A stretch of 64,000 nt of DNA from Betaproteobacteria bacterium (GTDB lineage Bacteria; Pseudomonadota; Gammaproteobacteria; Burkholderiales; SG8-39), in contig JACRAS010000074.1 in NCBI GenBank assembly GCA_016234705.1, positions 1-64,000 on the forward strand, written 5' to 3'. Shown here one piece after another: positions 7,714 through 15,809 of this stretch (position 1 is its first letter; every line of letters starts with the position of its first letter). The translations under genes were made by a program, and so were the position numbers. The notes under the pieces are model-generated. The model did not search any database. It worked only from the letters and a program-made list of their open reading frames with translations, and had not been told where the DNA came from.

Positions 7714-8895
7714 ATGAACGATCCAATCGTCATTGTCTCTGCTGCACGCACACCCATGGGCTCGTTCCAGGGCGAGCTGAAGCATTTCGCCGCCGCCGAG
7801 TTGGGCGCCGCCGCCATCCGCGCCGCGGTGGAACGCGCCAAGATCAAACCAGCGCAGGTGGACGAAGTCATTATGGGCTGCGTGCTGCCAGCGGGCCAGG
7901 GCCAGGCGCCCGCGCGCCAGGCTTCGCTCGGCGCCGGCCTGCCGCTCGCCACCGGCTGCACCACCATCAACAAGATGTGCGGCTCGGGCATGAAGGCGGC
8001 GATGCTCGCGCACGATCTGCTCGCCGCGGGGACCAACGACATCATGGTAGTAGGCGGCATGGAGTCGATGACCAACGCGCCTTACCTGCTATTGAAAGCG
8101 CGCGGCGGCTATCGCCTGGGCAACGGCCAACTCCTCGACCACATGTTCTACGACGGCCTGGAAGACGCCTACGAAAAAGGGCGGCTGATGGGCAGCTTCG
8201 CCGAGGATTGCGCCGCCAAGTACGCCTTCACCCGCGCAGCGCAGGACGAATTTGCGGTCGCCTCGCTCGAGCGCGCGCAGGCCGCGAACAAGAACGGCTC
8301 TTTCGCCTGGGAGATCACACCCATGGCCATCAAAGCGGGCAAGGACGAGCGCTTCATGGAGATGGACGAGGAGCCGTTCAAGGCCAATTTCGACAAGATT
8401 CCCGGGCTCAAGCCCGCATTCAAGAAAGACGGCACGATCACCGCGGCCAACTCGAGCTCCATCTCCGACGGCGGCGCGGCGCTGGTGATGATGCGCCGCT
8501 CGATGGCGGAGAGGCTCGGGCTCGCGCCGCTTGCGCTCGTGGTCGGCCACAGCACCCATGCACAGGAGCCCGGCTGGTTCACCACCGCCCCGGTCGGCGC
8601 GATAAGAAAGCTCTACGACAAGACCGGCTGGAGCTCAGGGAAGGTGGATTTGTACGAAATCAACGAAGCCTTCGCCGTGGTAACCATGGCGGCGATGAAG
8701 GAACACGGCCTGGCACATGAAAAGGTCAACATCCATGGCGGCGCCTGTGCCCTCGGCCATCCGGTCGGCGCTTCCGGCGCGCGCATCGTGGTGACGCTGA
8801 TCGGCGCTTTGCGCAAGACCGGCGGCAAGCGCGGCATCGCCAGCCTGTGCATCGGCGGCGGCGAAGCGACCGCCATGGCGATCGAACTCGTCTAG
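7714..8895 (+). CDS. Acetyl-CoA C-acetyltransferase (thiolase)
   Basis: A 393-residue thiolase II catalysing reversible condensation of two acetyl-CoA, or thiolysis of acetoacetyl-CoA. The nucleophilic cysteine is C89 in INKMCGSGMKA. The C-terminal GGACALGHPVGASGAR motif carries the catalytic histidine and CIGGGEATAM the second catalytic cysteine. The ATG at 7714 follows GAAAGGAACT and gives the standard N-terminus NDPIVIVSAARTPMGSF. The palindrome at 7524 and the MerR gene suggest regulation with acyl-CoA or branched-chain amino acid catabolism. It could equally serve polyhydroxyalkanoate precursor supply, but no phaB or phaC is nearby. Confidence 0.94.
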   Translation: MNDPIVIVSAARTPMGSFQGELKHFAAAELGAAAIRAAVERAKIKPAQVDEVIMGCVLPAGQGQAPARQASLGAGLPLATGCTTINKMCGSGMKAAMLAHDLLAAGTNDIMVVGGMESMTNAPYLLLKARGGYRLGNGQLLDHMFYDGLEDAYEKGRLMGSFAEDCAAKYAFTRAAQDEFAVASLERAQAANKNGSFAWEITPMAIKAGKDERFMEMDEEPFKANFDKIPGLKPAFKKDGTITAANSSSISDGGAALVMMRRSMAERLGLAPLALVVGHSTHAQEPGWFTTAPVGAIRKLYDKTGWSSGKVDLYEINEAFAVVTMAAMKEHGLAHEKVNIHGGACALGHPVGASGARIVVTLIGALRKTGGKRGIASLCIGGGEATAMAIELV

Positions 8896-8936
8896 AACGA
8901 GTGCCAAGGCCGCGATGGGAATGGTAGGCATCGCGA

Positions 8937-9779
8937 TTGCGCAGGAGCGGGGCGGCGCCGGCATGGACCATACGGCGCTCGCCGGAGGCTGACATAGAGC
9001 CGGCGCGCATCGCGTACCTATCCTGCCCCCTGTGCGGGGATGCGGCCATCCTCGACCTGCGCGAGGCCGATTGCACGCGCCATCCCCTCTACCAGCCGGC
9101 CTTGCCCCCACGCATAGGCTGGTGTCGCTGCCACCGCTGCGGCCATGTATTCGCCGAAGGCTATTTCAACCGGGCGGCCGAGGCATTGGTTTTCGCTGCC
9201 GCGCCGCCCGGACAGCAGCCGGGCGATGACATCGAGCGCCAGCGCGCGCTGTGGGCCGAGGTGGTGGAACGCGTGACCGCGCGCACGGAGGATGCGCCCG
9301 GGCGCTGGCTGGACGTCGGCTTCGGCAACGGCTCGCTGATTTTTACCGCAGCCGAATGGGGCTACCGGCCTCTGGGCATCGATCTGCGCCCGTCCAGCGT
9401 CGCCAAGCTGCGCTCGCTCGGCTTCGAGGCACGCTGCTGCGATATCCTGGAGTTGCAGGAGCGCTTGGCATTCCAAGTCGTCTCGCTCGCCGACGTGATC
9501 GAGCATCTCGCGTTCCCGCGCCAGGCCCTCGAGCACGCCGCAAGCTTGCTTGCGCCGCGCGGCCTGCTGTTCGTGTCCACGCCCAACATGGACACGGCGG
9601 TATGGCGCGCGCTGGACGCGCAGCAAGCCAATCCCTACTGGGGCGAGTTGGAGCACTACCACTGCTTCAGCCGCCCCCGGCTGTACGCGCTGCTGCAGGA
9701 ATGCGGCTTCGAACCGCTGCACTACGCCGTGAGCCCGCGCTACCGCTGCGGCATGGATGTCATTGCCGGAAAACGCTGA
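8937..9779 (+). CDS. Class I SAM-dependent methyltransferase with N-terminal zinc ribbon
   Basis: A roughly 280-residue protein. A four-cysteine zinc-ribbon-like module (CPLCG ... CRCHRCGHVF) is followed by a Rossmann methyltransferase domain with the SAM motif LDVGFGNGSLIFTAAEWGY, then GIDLRPSS, LADVIEHL and GLLFVSTPN. This architecture occurs in methyltransferases acting on sugars or small metabolites, but the substrate cannot be told here. The start is uncertain. The TTG at 8937 is the best in-frame option upstream of the zinc ribbon, 42 bases after the thiolase stop. Confidence 0.78.
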   Translation: MRRSGAAPAWTIRRSPEADIEPARIAYLSCPLCGDAAILDLREADCTRHPLYQPALPPRIGWCRCHRCGHVFAEGYFNRAAEALVFAAAPPGQQPGDDIERQRALWAEVVERVTARTEDAPGRWLDVGFGNGSLIFTAAEWGYRPLGIDLRPSSVAKLRSLGFEARCCDILELQERLAFQVVSLADVIEHLAFPRQALEHAASLLAPRGLLFVSTPNMDTAVWRALDAQQANPYWGELEHYHCFSRPRLYALLQECGFEPLHYAVSPRYRCGMDVIAGKR

Positions 9780-9865
9780 CCAACGCGGGCGCGAAACCCC
9801 TGGCTGGCGCCCTTGACTGATCTGAACCAGGGAGAAACCATGGCGGCGCCGATCGTTTTCTTCAT
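9740..9865 (-). pseudogene. Possible orphan gene start (truncated)
   Basis: On the minus strand an AAGGAG Shine-Dalgarno, correctly spaced, precedes ATGAAGAAAACGATCGG, a typical start for an exported protein. The frame then loses coding character and stops after 41 codons inside the 3' end of the methyltransferase gene. It lies just downstream of the aldolase gene on the same strand. I read it as the 5' stub of a gene whose body has been deleted, with low certainty. Confidence 0.3.
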
Positions 9866-9938
9866 GCCTAGTCTCCTTATTTTTTTGATCGCACCGAGCC
9901 TGCGTGCCCTTCACCGTCAGCGCGTCAAGCGCCGGCAC

Positions 9939-10643
9939 TCAACGTGTCGTTGAGCGCAAGACTTTTCGCCGCAAGAATTCGAAATTGATGGCGTATTGCT
10001 CCGGCTGGGTAATGGCATCGTGGAGTTCCTTGATGTACTCGGGCGGAAATACCGCGCCGATTCCGCCGGCCGATTCAGCCAACAACTGAATCTTGCATGC
10101 GTTATCGAGCATGATCGCCAGAATGGTCGACTCCTCTAGCGTCGCGCCGGCCAGCGCTACGCCATGATTGCGCATCAGTACGGCTTTGCACGAGCCAAGC
10201 GCCCGCGCCACGCCGGCACCCAGGTTTTTGGTACGGATTAGATTGATGGTGTCGTTGAAATAAGGCAGGCCGTCCGAAAAAGCGACGCTCGGCTGGCTGA
10301 TCGGCCGCATCGATTTGCCCGTTGCGGAAAGGGCCACCGCATACGTCGGGTGGCTGTGGATGACGCTGGTCACGTCCGGACGCGCCTTGAAGATTTCCGA
10401 ATGAATGAACACTTCGCTGTGACGCCGCCCGCCGCCGCCTACCTTCTCGCCTTCGAGATTGCAAATAACAATATTCTCCATCGTGATTTCATCGAAGCCG
10501 TGGCTGTGCGGCTTCATGAAGAAAAGCGATGAATCCCCGGGCACGCGCACGGAGACATGGCCGCGCGTCAGATCGCCTTGTCCTTCCGCTTCCAGGATCC
10601 GTCCGGCGTCGATGAGTTTCTGCTTCGCTTCGTCCGAAGTCAT
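9939..10643 (-). CDS. Class II aldolase/adducin-family protein
   Basis: A 234-residue protein of the L-fuculose-phosphate aldolase/adducin fold. It has the zinc-site HSHP motif (SVIHSHPTYAVAL), a preceding TRGHVSVRVPG nucleotide/phosphate-loop region, and RNHGVALAGATLEES with the third zinc histidine. Family members are aldolases or decarboxylases of sugar phosphates and related hydroxy acids. The substrate is not defined by this context. The ATG at 10643 (TSDEAKQKLIDAG) has GGGAAAAC upstream; an in-frame extension to 10712 looks non-coding. The promoter side abuts transposase remnants, so its original neighbours have probably been lost. Confidence 0.85.
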   Translation of the reverse strand: MTSDEAKQKLIDAGRILEAEGQGDLTRGHVSVRVPGDSSLFFMKPHSHGFDEITMENIVICNLEGEKVGGGGRRHSEVFIHSEIFKARPDVTSVIHSHPTYAVALSATGKSMRPISQPSVAFSDGLPYFNDTINLIRTKNLGAGVARALGSCKAVLMRNHGVALAGATLEESTILAIMLDNACKIQLLAESAGGIGAVFPPEYIKELHDAITQPEQYAINFEFLRRKVLRSTTR

Positions 10644-10688
10644 GATGTTTTCCCTATTTTTATTCGTTCCCACGAAGGAGTCGACAGT

Positions 10689-10908
10689 ATGGCACAACGC
10701 TTGGAACATCATCCCCTGGACGCCGCTTTTGCGGCCTTCCTGGCCAACGGACTGGGCGGCGCGCCGCGCCGTCCTGCCCAGCGCGCCCCGGCAGCGCTGC
10801 CAGTTTCATTTTCGGCAGAATGCGCAGGCGTATGTCACTCGAGTTGACCAGCGCAAACGCGTGGCCCAGCGGTTGCGAGCGATCTTCAATGCGTCGGACC
10901 GTGCCTAG
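10689..10908 (+). pseudogene. IS256-family transposase remnant
   Basis: The frame ending at 10908 reads PRQRCQFHFRQNAQAYVTRVD, then QRKRVAQRLRAIFNASDRA before a stop. This is the RCQFHLQQNAQAYVP...EVAAxIRxIFNAPDR stretch characteristic of IS256/Mutator-type transposases. Only about 45 residues of the middle of the protein remain. Just before it, a well-spaced GAAGGAG and an ATG at 10689 open AQRLEHHPLDAAFAAFL in another frame, which may be the original N-terminus joined after an internal deletion. Clearly not functional. Confidence 0.7.
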
Positions 10909-11030
10909 GCCGGGCGCGACCAGAAGTGGATGAGCGGCAAAATCAATCCCAACTTGAAAGACTGATGTCACCCGCCCTAATGGAATCGCCTGAGAATCTT
11001 CGTAGAAAGAAGCTGTACAATCCATTCTGT

Positions 11031-11072
11031 GTGGTATATTTTGCGAGGAACTGTGCCACGCGCGGGGCGCGT
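11031..11072. repeat. Direct repeat copy A, left of the cyclodeaminase-like gene
   Basis: GTGGTATATTT is followed 30 bases from its start by CGCGGGGCGCGT. The same two blocks, 29 bases apart, recur at 12467-12507. The TATATT may double as a -10 box. The two copies flank the gene at 11266-12372. Confidence 0.5.
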
Positions 11073-11264
11073 GGAGCAGTTCTTCGCTCAGTTCCCGACG
11101 CAGGCGCCCGTGGCCATCGAAGCCCGGGCACCTAGTGGCGGCTCGTGGACGTGATCGAGAGGCTCGGGCATCACCCGGTGCTCTCGCATCCGAAGCAGAC
11201 CGAGGCCATCGCGGCGGCGCGGATCAAGAACGACCCGCGGATGCGGAACGGCTCGAGGAAGACC
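11071..11264 (+). pseudogene. IS110-family transposase remnant
   Basis: One frame reads VEQFFAQFPTQAPVAIEA. After a frameshift near 11132 another reads WRLVDVIERLGHHPVLSHP, then KQTEAIAAARIKND. This matches the N-terminal DEDD-type domain of IS110-family transposases (VAIEATGSWWWLVDLIE..GHxVxLxHPxxxKAIAxARxKND). The catalytic remainder is missing and the frame is broken, so it is a dead fragment. It ends right at the start of the cyclodeaminase-like gene. Confidence 0.75.
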
Positions 11265-11265
11265 A

Positions 11266-12372
11266 ATGCTGATGATCGACAATGACCTCGTGAAGCGGCT
11301 TCTCACCATGGCGGAGTGCATCAGGGTTCAGGAAGAAGCTTTCAAGCAAATTCCTACTGGGGGCGCCATTCACCGACCGCGCATCGACATGTACTTTCCG
11401 TGCGAGCGCGATGACGGCTATTACCGATGGGGATCGATGGAGGGCGCGAGCGATGGCATGTTCGCGATCCGGATGAAGTCAGACATTGTGACCTGGCCGC
11501 GCGATGCCAATGGCAACTGGACGGAAGACAAATATTGCATCAAGCCAGGCATCTACTGTGGCTTGGTTTTGCTTTTCTCTACTAGGAACGGCGAGCCACT
11601 TGCGATCATCAACGACGGGCACATTCAGCACATGCGAGTGGGCGGTGGCGCGGGCCTCGGCGTCAAGTACCTCTCGCGCAAGGATTCTCATGTGGTGGGC
11701 ATGCTCGGTTCCGGCGGCATGGCTCAGACTTTCCTGGAAGCCTATTGCGCTGTACGTGACATTCAGAAGGTGAAGGTATTCAGTCTGACGCCGGCCAATC
11801 GTGAGCGCTATGCCGAGACTATGAAAAAGCGGCTTGGAATCGATGTCGTTCCGGTCGCCTCAGCACGCGAGGCTGTCCGTGGTGTTGACATTCTCTCATG
11901 CTGCACCGACTCAATGTCGCCCGTTTTCGACGCTGATTGGCTTGAACCGGGTATGCACGTGGCGAACCTCAATCCGGCCGAGGTAAGCGAGCCGGCCTAC
12001 CGGCATTTCGACGTGGTCATCCGTCAGGGCACAGCGGGCGGACGTCCAGCACAAGATTCGGATCGCCAGCGCATGGAGGTCGGTCTTAGCCCAATGGCTT
12101 ACATCGCCGGTTCAGAGGACGAAATGAAGCGACTTCCAAAATCGCGGCCTGAATTGCGCGGATTTGGCGGTGAGTATCCGCATTTCGCTGACCTCGCACT
12201 CGGGAAGGTTCCCGGCCGCACGAACCACGATCAGATTACTTTCTATCATAACATCGGCAATCAGGGCCTTCAGTTCTCTTCCGTCGGTGGTTTCGTCTAT
12301 CGCAAGGCCACTACGCAGGGGCTCGGACGCGAATTGCCGACCGAGTGGTTTGTTCAGGACATCCGCGACTGA
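11266..12372 (+). CDS. Ornithine cyclodeaminase/mu-crystallin-family protein
   Basis: A 368-residue NAD(P)-binding protein of the ornithine cyclodeaminase family. It has a conserved N-terminal lobe (IRVQEEAFKQIPTGGAIHRPR), a substrate-lobe region RWGSMEGA, and a Rossmann motif VVGMLGSGGMAQTFLEAY. Family members are cyclodeaminases, ketimine reductases or opine/amino-acid dehydrogenases. The true substrate is unknown. The start ATG at 11266 has GAGGAAG nine bases upstream and lies directly after an IS110 remnant. Codon use is a little less GC-rich than in the following ABC genes. The gene is flanked by short direct repeats, so it may have been inserted as a unit. Confidence 0.85.
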   Translation: MLMIDNDLVKRLLTMAECIRVQEEAFKQIPTGGAIHRPRIDMYFPCERDDGYYRWGSMEGASDGMFAIRMKSDIVTWPRDANGNWTEDKYCIKPGIYCGLVLLFSTRNGEPLAIINDGHIQHMRVGGGAGLGVKYLSRKDSHVVGMLGSGGMAQTFLEAYCAVRDIQKVKVFSLTPANRERYAETMKKRLGIDVVPVASAREAVRGVDILSCCTDSMSPVFDADWLEPGMHVANLNPAEVSEPAYRHFDVVIRQGTAGGRPAQDSDRQRMEVGLSPMAYIAGSEDEMKRLPKSRPELRGFGGEYPHFADLALGKVPGRTNHDQITFYHNIGNQGLQFSSVGGFVYRKATTQGLGRELPTEWFVQDIRD

Positions 12373-12466
12373 CGGAGAGATCAAGAGATAGGAAAAGGGA
12401 TAGGGGCGAGATTCATCGCGCTCGGCGCGGGGATCGACGCCCTTCTTTGATCGGCAGGAATCCCGC

Positions 12467-12507
12467 GTGGTATATTTGAAGAAGCGCTCCGCCTGCGCGG
12501 GGCGCGT
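12467..12507. repeat. Direct repeat copy B, right of the cyclodeaminase-like gene
   Basis: GTGGTATATTT at 12467 and CGCGGGGCGCGT at 12496 match copy A at 11031-11072 in order and, within one base, in spacing. It lies 36 bases before the ABC binding-protein gene and may act as part of its promoter. Confidence 0.5.
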
Positions 12508-12542
12508 TACACGGGACCGAAAACCATAAGGAGGAGATCATC

Positions 12543-13505
12543 ATGTTCCGATTCAGGCGTATCGTCCAATTCGCGATTGCGGCCGCCGCGATCGCACTCA
12601 TTGCAGCGAGCGGGCCGCTCGGCGCCCAAGAGAAAGTCAAGATCGGCCTCGCGGTGCCGAACTACGGCCCGCTCGCGGCGGTATACGTGGCTGAAGAACT
12701 CGGCTATTACAAGCAGTTCGGCGTCCAGGCTGAAATCACCGCCTATCGCGGCGGGGCGGCGGCGCAGCAGGCGCTCGCCGCGGGGGAGGCCGACCTCATC
12801 GACTTTTTTCCGCCAGGCGTCGCGCTCGCGGTGAAAAAGGGCGTGAAGGAGAAGATCGTCAGCGCCGCTCAGGTCGTCGCCGACGGCTGGCACCTGATCG
12901 TGCTCAAGGATTCCCCCATCAAATCGGTGAAGGATCTCGCGGGCAAGAAGGTGGGCATCACCGCGAAAGGCAGTACCGTCGACTTCTTCGCGCTTTGGGC
13001 CGCGAAGAAGGGGGGGGGCGAGATCCAGACCGTACCGGTCGGGGCGGGCGGTTTGATTCCGGCGCTGAAAAGCAAGCAGGTGGATGCCGTCTCGTTGTTT
13101 TCGCCGCTGTCGCTGCAGCTGCTCGCAACCGGTGAGGGTCGCTCCATTGTCGATTACGGCAAGGACATCGGCCCGTCGTTGCCGGACGTGTGGGTGGCGA
13201 GCCAGGCGATCATCGATCAGCGTCCCAAGGCTCTCGAGGGCGCGCTGCGCGCGATCTTCAAGGCGACCCGCTACCTCAAGGAAAACCGCGCCTATGCGCT
13301 CAAATACCTCAAGAACTTCACCAAGGAAGCCGATGACAAGGTGATAGAGCTCGAATACGAGAACGCCGTCATGGGGCGTACGACGGATGCCGTGATGCCG
13401 CCGGAATGGCTGCGCGCGTCGATGGCGCTCGCCGAAGGCTCGGGGCTCGACTTGGCCAAGATCGAGGAAATCTACACCGACAAGTTCGCCCAGGTGAAAG
13501 AGTAA
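12543..13505 (+). CDS. ABC transporter substrate-binding protein (SsuA/TauA/NMT1 type)
   Basis: A 320-residue periplasmic binding protein. It has a signal peptide (about residues 1-28, ending SGPLGAQ) and then the SsuA/ThiY-type fold (KIGLAVPNYGPLAAVYVAEE, PGVALAVKKGVKEKIV). A GGAG ribosome-binding site lies just upstream of ATG 12543. It starts an operon with permease, ATPase, second permease and HyuA/HyuB. This suggests import of a small nitrogen- or sulfur-containing organic compound, such as a cyclic amide, that HyuAB then hydrolyses. The ligand is inference only. Confidence 0.88.
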   Translation: MFRFRRIVQFAIAAAAIALIAASGPLGAQEKVKIGLAVPNYGPLAAVYVAEELGYYKQFGVQAEITAYRGGAAAQQALAAGEADLIDFFPPGVALAVKKGVKEKIVSAAQVVADGWHLIVLKDSPIKSVKDLAGKKVGITAKGSTVDFFALWAAKKGGGEIQTVPVGAGGLIPALKSKQVDAVSLFSPLSLQLLATGEGRSIVDYGKDIGPSLPDVWVASQAIIDQRPKALEGALRAIFKATRYLKENRAYALKYLKNFTKEADDKVIELEYENAVMGRTTDAVMPPEWLRASMALAEGSGLDLAKIEEIYTDKFAQVKE

Positions 13506-13525
13506 ACCAGTAGCCCGCCCGCCTG

Positions 13526-14284
13526 ATGCGATCGCTCGCAGCGCAGCTGATCTGCGCCGCCGTCCTCTCCGCGCTGTGGGAGACGGCGAGCCGGCTGCAG
13601 CTCGTGGATCCGTCCCTGTTGCCGCCGTTCTCGATGGTATGCGCGGCGCTCTGGTCGATGCTGTGGGACACGCAGATCCTCTACGATGTCTGGGTAACGG
13701 CTGTCGAGGTCACGGTCGCTTTCCTGATCGCGGCGCCGCTCGCCCTGGCCTGCGGATTCTTTCTGGGCGAGAAGCCGCGCTGGGGAGATGTGTTCAACCC
13801 AATCATCGAGTTCATCCTGGCGGTGCCGCAGTCGGTGTTTCTGCCTCTGTTCATGCTGGCGCTCGGCACCGGCTACACGCAGAAGATCGTCTTCGGCGTC
13901 ACGCACGCGTTCTTCGTCATCGCGGTCAACACCGTGGCCGCCGTGCGCACGGTGCCGCACGCCTACGTTCTGCTGGCGCGCGCAAGCGGCGCCGACCGCC
14001 GCCAGATCTATCGGCGCATCTACTTTCCGGCGATGCTGCCGCTGGTGCTGACCGGCCTTCGTCTGGGCATGATCTTCAACGTCATCGGCATCCTGCTCGC
14101 CGAGATGTTCTCGTCGCGGCATGGATTCGGGCGGCTGATCTTCTCCTGGGGGGAATCGTTTCAGGTCACGCGTCTTCTGGCCGGCATCCTGCTCGTCACG
14201 CTGCTGACGATCGCGTTCAACGAGGCGATGCGCGCGTGGGAAGTGCGCGCGAGCCGGGGCCAGAGCGCCGGGATCGCGGCATGA
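13526..14284 (+). CDS. ABC transporter permease
   Basis: A 252-residue BPD-type inner-membrane permease with about six helices. The coupling-loop EAA motif reads ARASGADRRQIYRRIYFPAMLP. It begins 21 bases after the binding protein and its TGA overlaps the ATG of the ATPase gene. Together with the second permease at 15045 it would form a heterodimeric channel, where many SsuC-type systems use a single permease. Confidence 0.88.
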   Translation: MRSLAAQLICAAVLSALWETASRLQLVDPSLLPPFSMVCAALWSMLWDTQILYDVWVTAVEVTVAFLIAAPLALACGFFLGEKPRWGDVFNPIIEFILAVPQSVFLPLFMLALGTGYTQKIVFGVTHAFFVIAVNTVAAVRTVPHAYVLLARASGADRRQIYRRIYFPAMLPLVLTGLRLGMIFNVIGILLAEMFSSRHGFGRLIFSWGESFQVTRLLAGILLVTLLTIAFNEAMRAWEVRASRGQSAGIAA

Positions 14285-15048
14285 GCACGGTGATCGAGGC
14301 GCGCGCGATCGGGCGCGTCTTCAGCCATGACGGCGCCGAATTCCGCGCCGTCGACGACGTGTCGTTCACCGTGGGCGAAGGCGAATTCGTGTCCATCGTC
14401 GGACCGAGCGGTTGCGGGAAATCGACGCTGCTCATGATGATCGCCGGACTGGAGCCCGTGAGCGCGGGCGAATGCCTGATCGACGGCGAGCCGTTGCGCG
14501 CGCCCCAGCCGCGCAAGGTCGGCATGGTGTTCCAGGATGCGACCCTGCTGCCCTGGCTGACGGCGGCCGAGAACGTCGAGTTCCCGCTGTCGCTCACCGG
14601 GGAGGCGCGCGAATCGCGGCGGACTCGCGCGGCGGCGCTGCTCAGGCTGGTCGGGCTCGAGGCGTTCAGCGGACTGTATCCGCATCAGCTCTCCGGCGGC
14701 ATGAAGCAGCGCGTGGCCATCGCGCGCGGCCTAGTGCGCGACCCACGCATCCTGCTGATGGACGAGCCGTTTGCCGCGCTCGACGAGCAGCACCGCATGA
14801 AAATGGGGGAGGAGCTGCTCCGCATCTGGACCGAGACGCGCAAGTCGGTCGTGTTCGTCACGCACAGCCTGAACGAAGCGATTTATCTCTCGGACGTCGT
14901 TTTGGTGATGCGCACGCGGCCGGGCCGCATCGTCGAGCGCATCGGAATCGAGCTGCCGCGGCCGCGGCAATTCGAGATGCTGGGCGGCGAATACGTGGGC
15001 CGGGTGCGCAACCGGATCTGGGAATTGATCAGGATGGAGGTCACGTGA
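14281..15048 (+). CDS. ABC transporter ATP-binding protein
   Basis: A 255-residue nitrate/sulfonate/taurine-type ATPase. Walker A is GPSGCGKST, the Q-loop is VFQDATLLPWLTAAENVEFP, the signature is LSGGMKQR, Walker B is ILLMDEPFAALD, and the H-loop is VTHSLNEAIYLSD. The ATG overlaps the preceding permease stop by four bases (ATGA), and its own TGA overlaps the next permease GTG. Expression is therefore coupled. Confidence 0.93.
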   Translation: MSTVIEARAIGRVFSHDGAEFRAVDDVSFTVGEGEFVSIVGPSGCGKSTLLMMIAGLEPVSAGECLIDGEPLRAPQPRKVGMVFQDATLLPWLTAAENVEFPLSLTGEARESRRTRAAALLRLVGLEAFSGLYPHQLSGGMKQRVAIARGLVRDPRILLMDEPFAALDEQHRMKMGEELLRIWTETRKSVVFVTHSLNEAIYLSDVVLVMRTRPGRIVERIGIELPRPRQFEMLGGEYVGRVRNRIWELIRMEVT

Positions 15049-15809
15049 GGCCGCGCGCGATCCGGATCCTGCTGATCGCCGGATTGTTCGGCGTCTGGCT
15101 CGCCGCATCGGCTCTGGGCTGGACCAATCCGATCATCATCGCTTCGCCCGACGCCCTCGTTCTGGCGCTGCTGAAGGATTTTCCGCGTTTCGCGGACGGG
15201 TTGCGCGTCACGCTCGCGGAAATCGGCGCGTCGATCGCGATCGGCTGGACTGCCGGCGTCGCGGTGGGTCTGGTCGCGGGACGGTTCGGCGCCCTCGCGC
15301 GCCTAGCCGCGCCGATCCTCACTTCCGCGTTTGCCGTTCCGCTGATCGTGCTTTACCCTCTGCTGCTTGCCTGGGTCGGGATCGGCTCGCCATCGAAGGT
15401 CCTGTTCGGCGTGCTTTCCGGCTTTTTCCCGATTGCGCTCAACACCCTCACCAGCGTGCAGCGCGTCGATCCGCGGTTCGTGCTCATGGCGCGCGCCATG
15501 GGCGCAACCGAAATGCAGATATTCGTTCGGGTGATCGCGCGGCTGGCACTTCCCGGGATCGTCTCCGGCCTGCGCGTCGGAACTGCGTTGACCGTGATCG
15601 GCGTCGTGGTGACCGAGATGCTCGCCTCCACCGCGGGCCTGGGCTACCTGATCTCCTACCATACGACCTTGTTCGACACCGGACATGTCTACCTGGGCAT
15701 CGCGCTCGCGCTTGTCGTCGTGCTGGTTCTCAATCACGCGCTGAGCACACTGGAGAAGCGCCTGGGGACGTGGCGCGTCGTTCAACAGGAAGCGGGGCGG
15801 GCTGCGTGA
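15045..15809 (+). CDS. ABC transporter permease (second)
   Basis: A 254-residue BPD-type permease with six predicted helices and an EAA loop ARAMGATEMQIFVRVIARLALPG. It has a GTG start in a GTGA overlap with the ATPase gene, and its stop again overlaps the GTG start of hyuA. It differs clearly from the first permease, so the importer appears to be a two-permease system. Confidence 0.87.
   Translation: MRPRAIRILLIAGLFGVWLAASALGWTNPIIIASPDALVLALLKDFPRFADGLRVTLAEIGASIAIGWTAGVAVGLVAGRFGALARLAAPILTSAFAVPLIVLYPLLLAWVGIGSPSKVLFGVLSGFFPIALNTLTSVQRVDPRFVLMARAMGATEMQIFVRVIARLALPGIVSGLRVGTALTVIGVVVTEMLASTAGLGYLISYHTTLFDTGHVYLGIALALVVVLVLNHALSTLEKRLGTWRVVQQEAGRAA

Noticed and set aside
9840-9953. Plus-strand 37-codon frame with GGGAGA ribosome-binding site and hydrophobic start
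   Set aside because: The same bases form a better-looking minus-strand start, and the hydrophobic run comes from the complementary T-rich stretch; too short and unsupported to call.
10660-11025. Minus-strand 121-codon frame in the transposase-remnant region
   Set aside because: It is the antisense of the IS256-type fragment, which matches a transposase in the plus frame.
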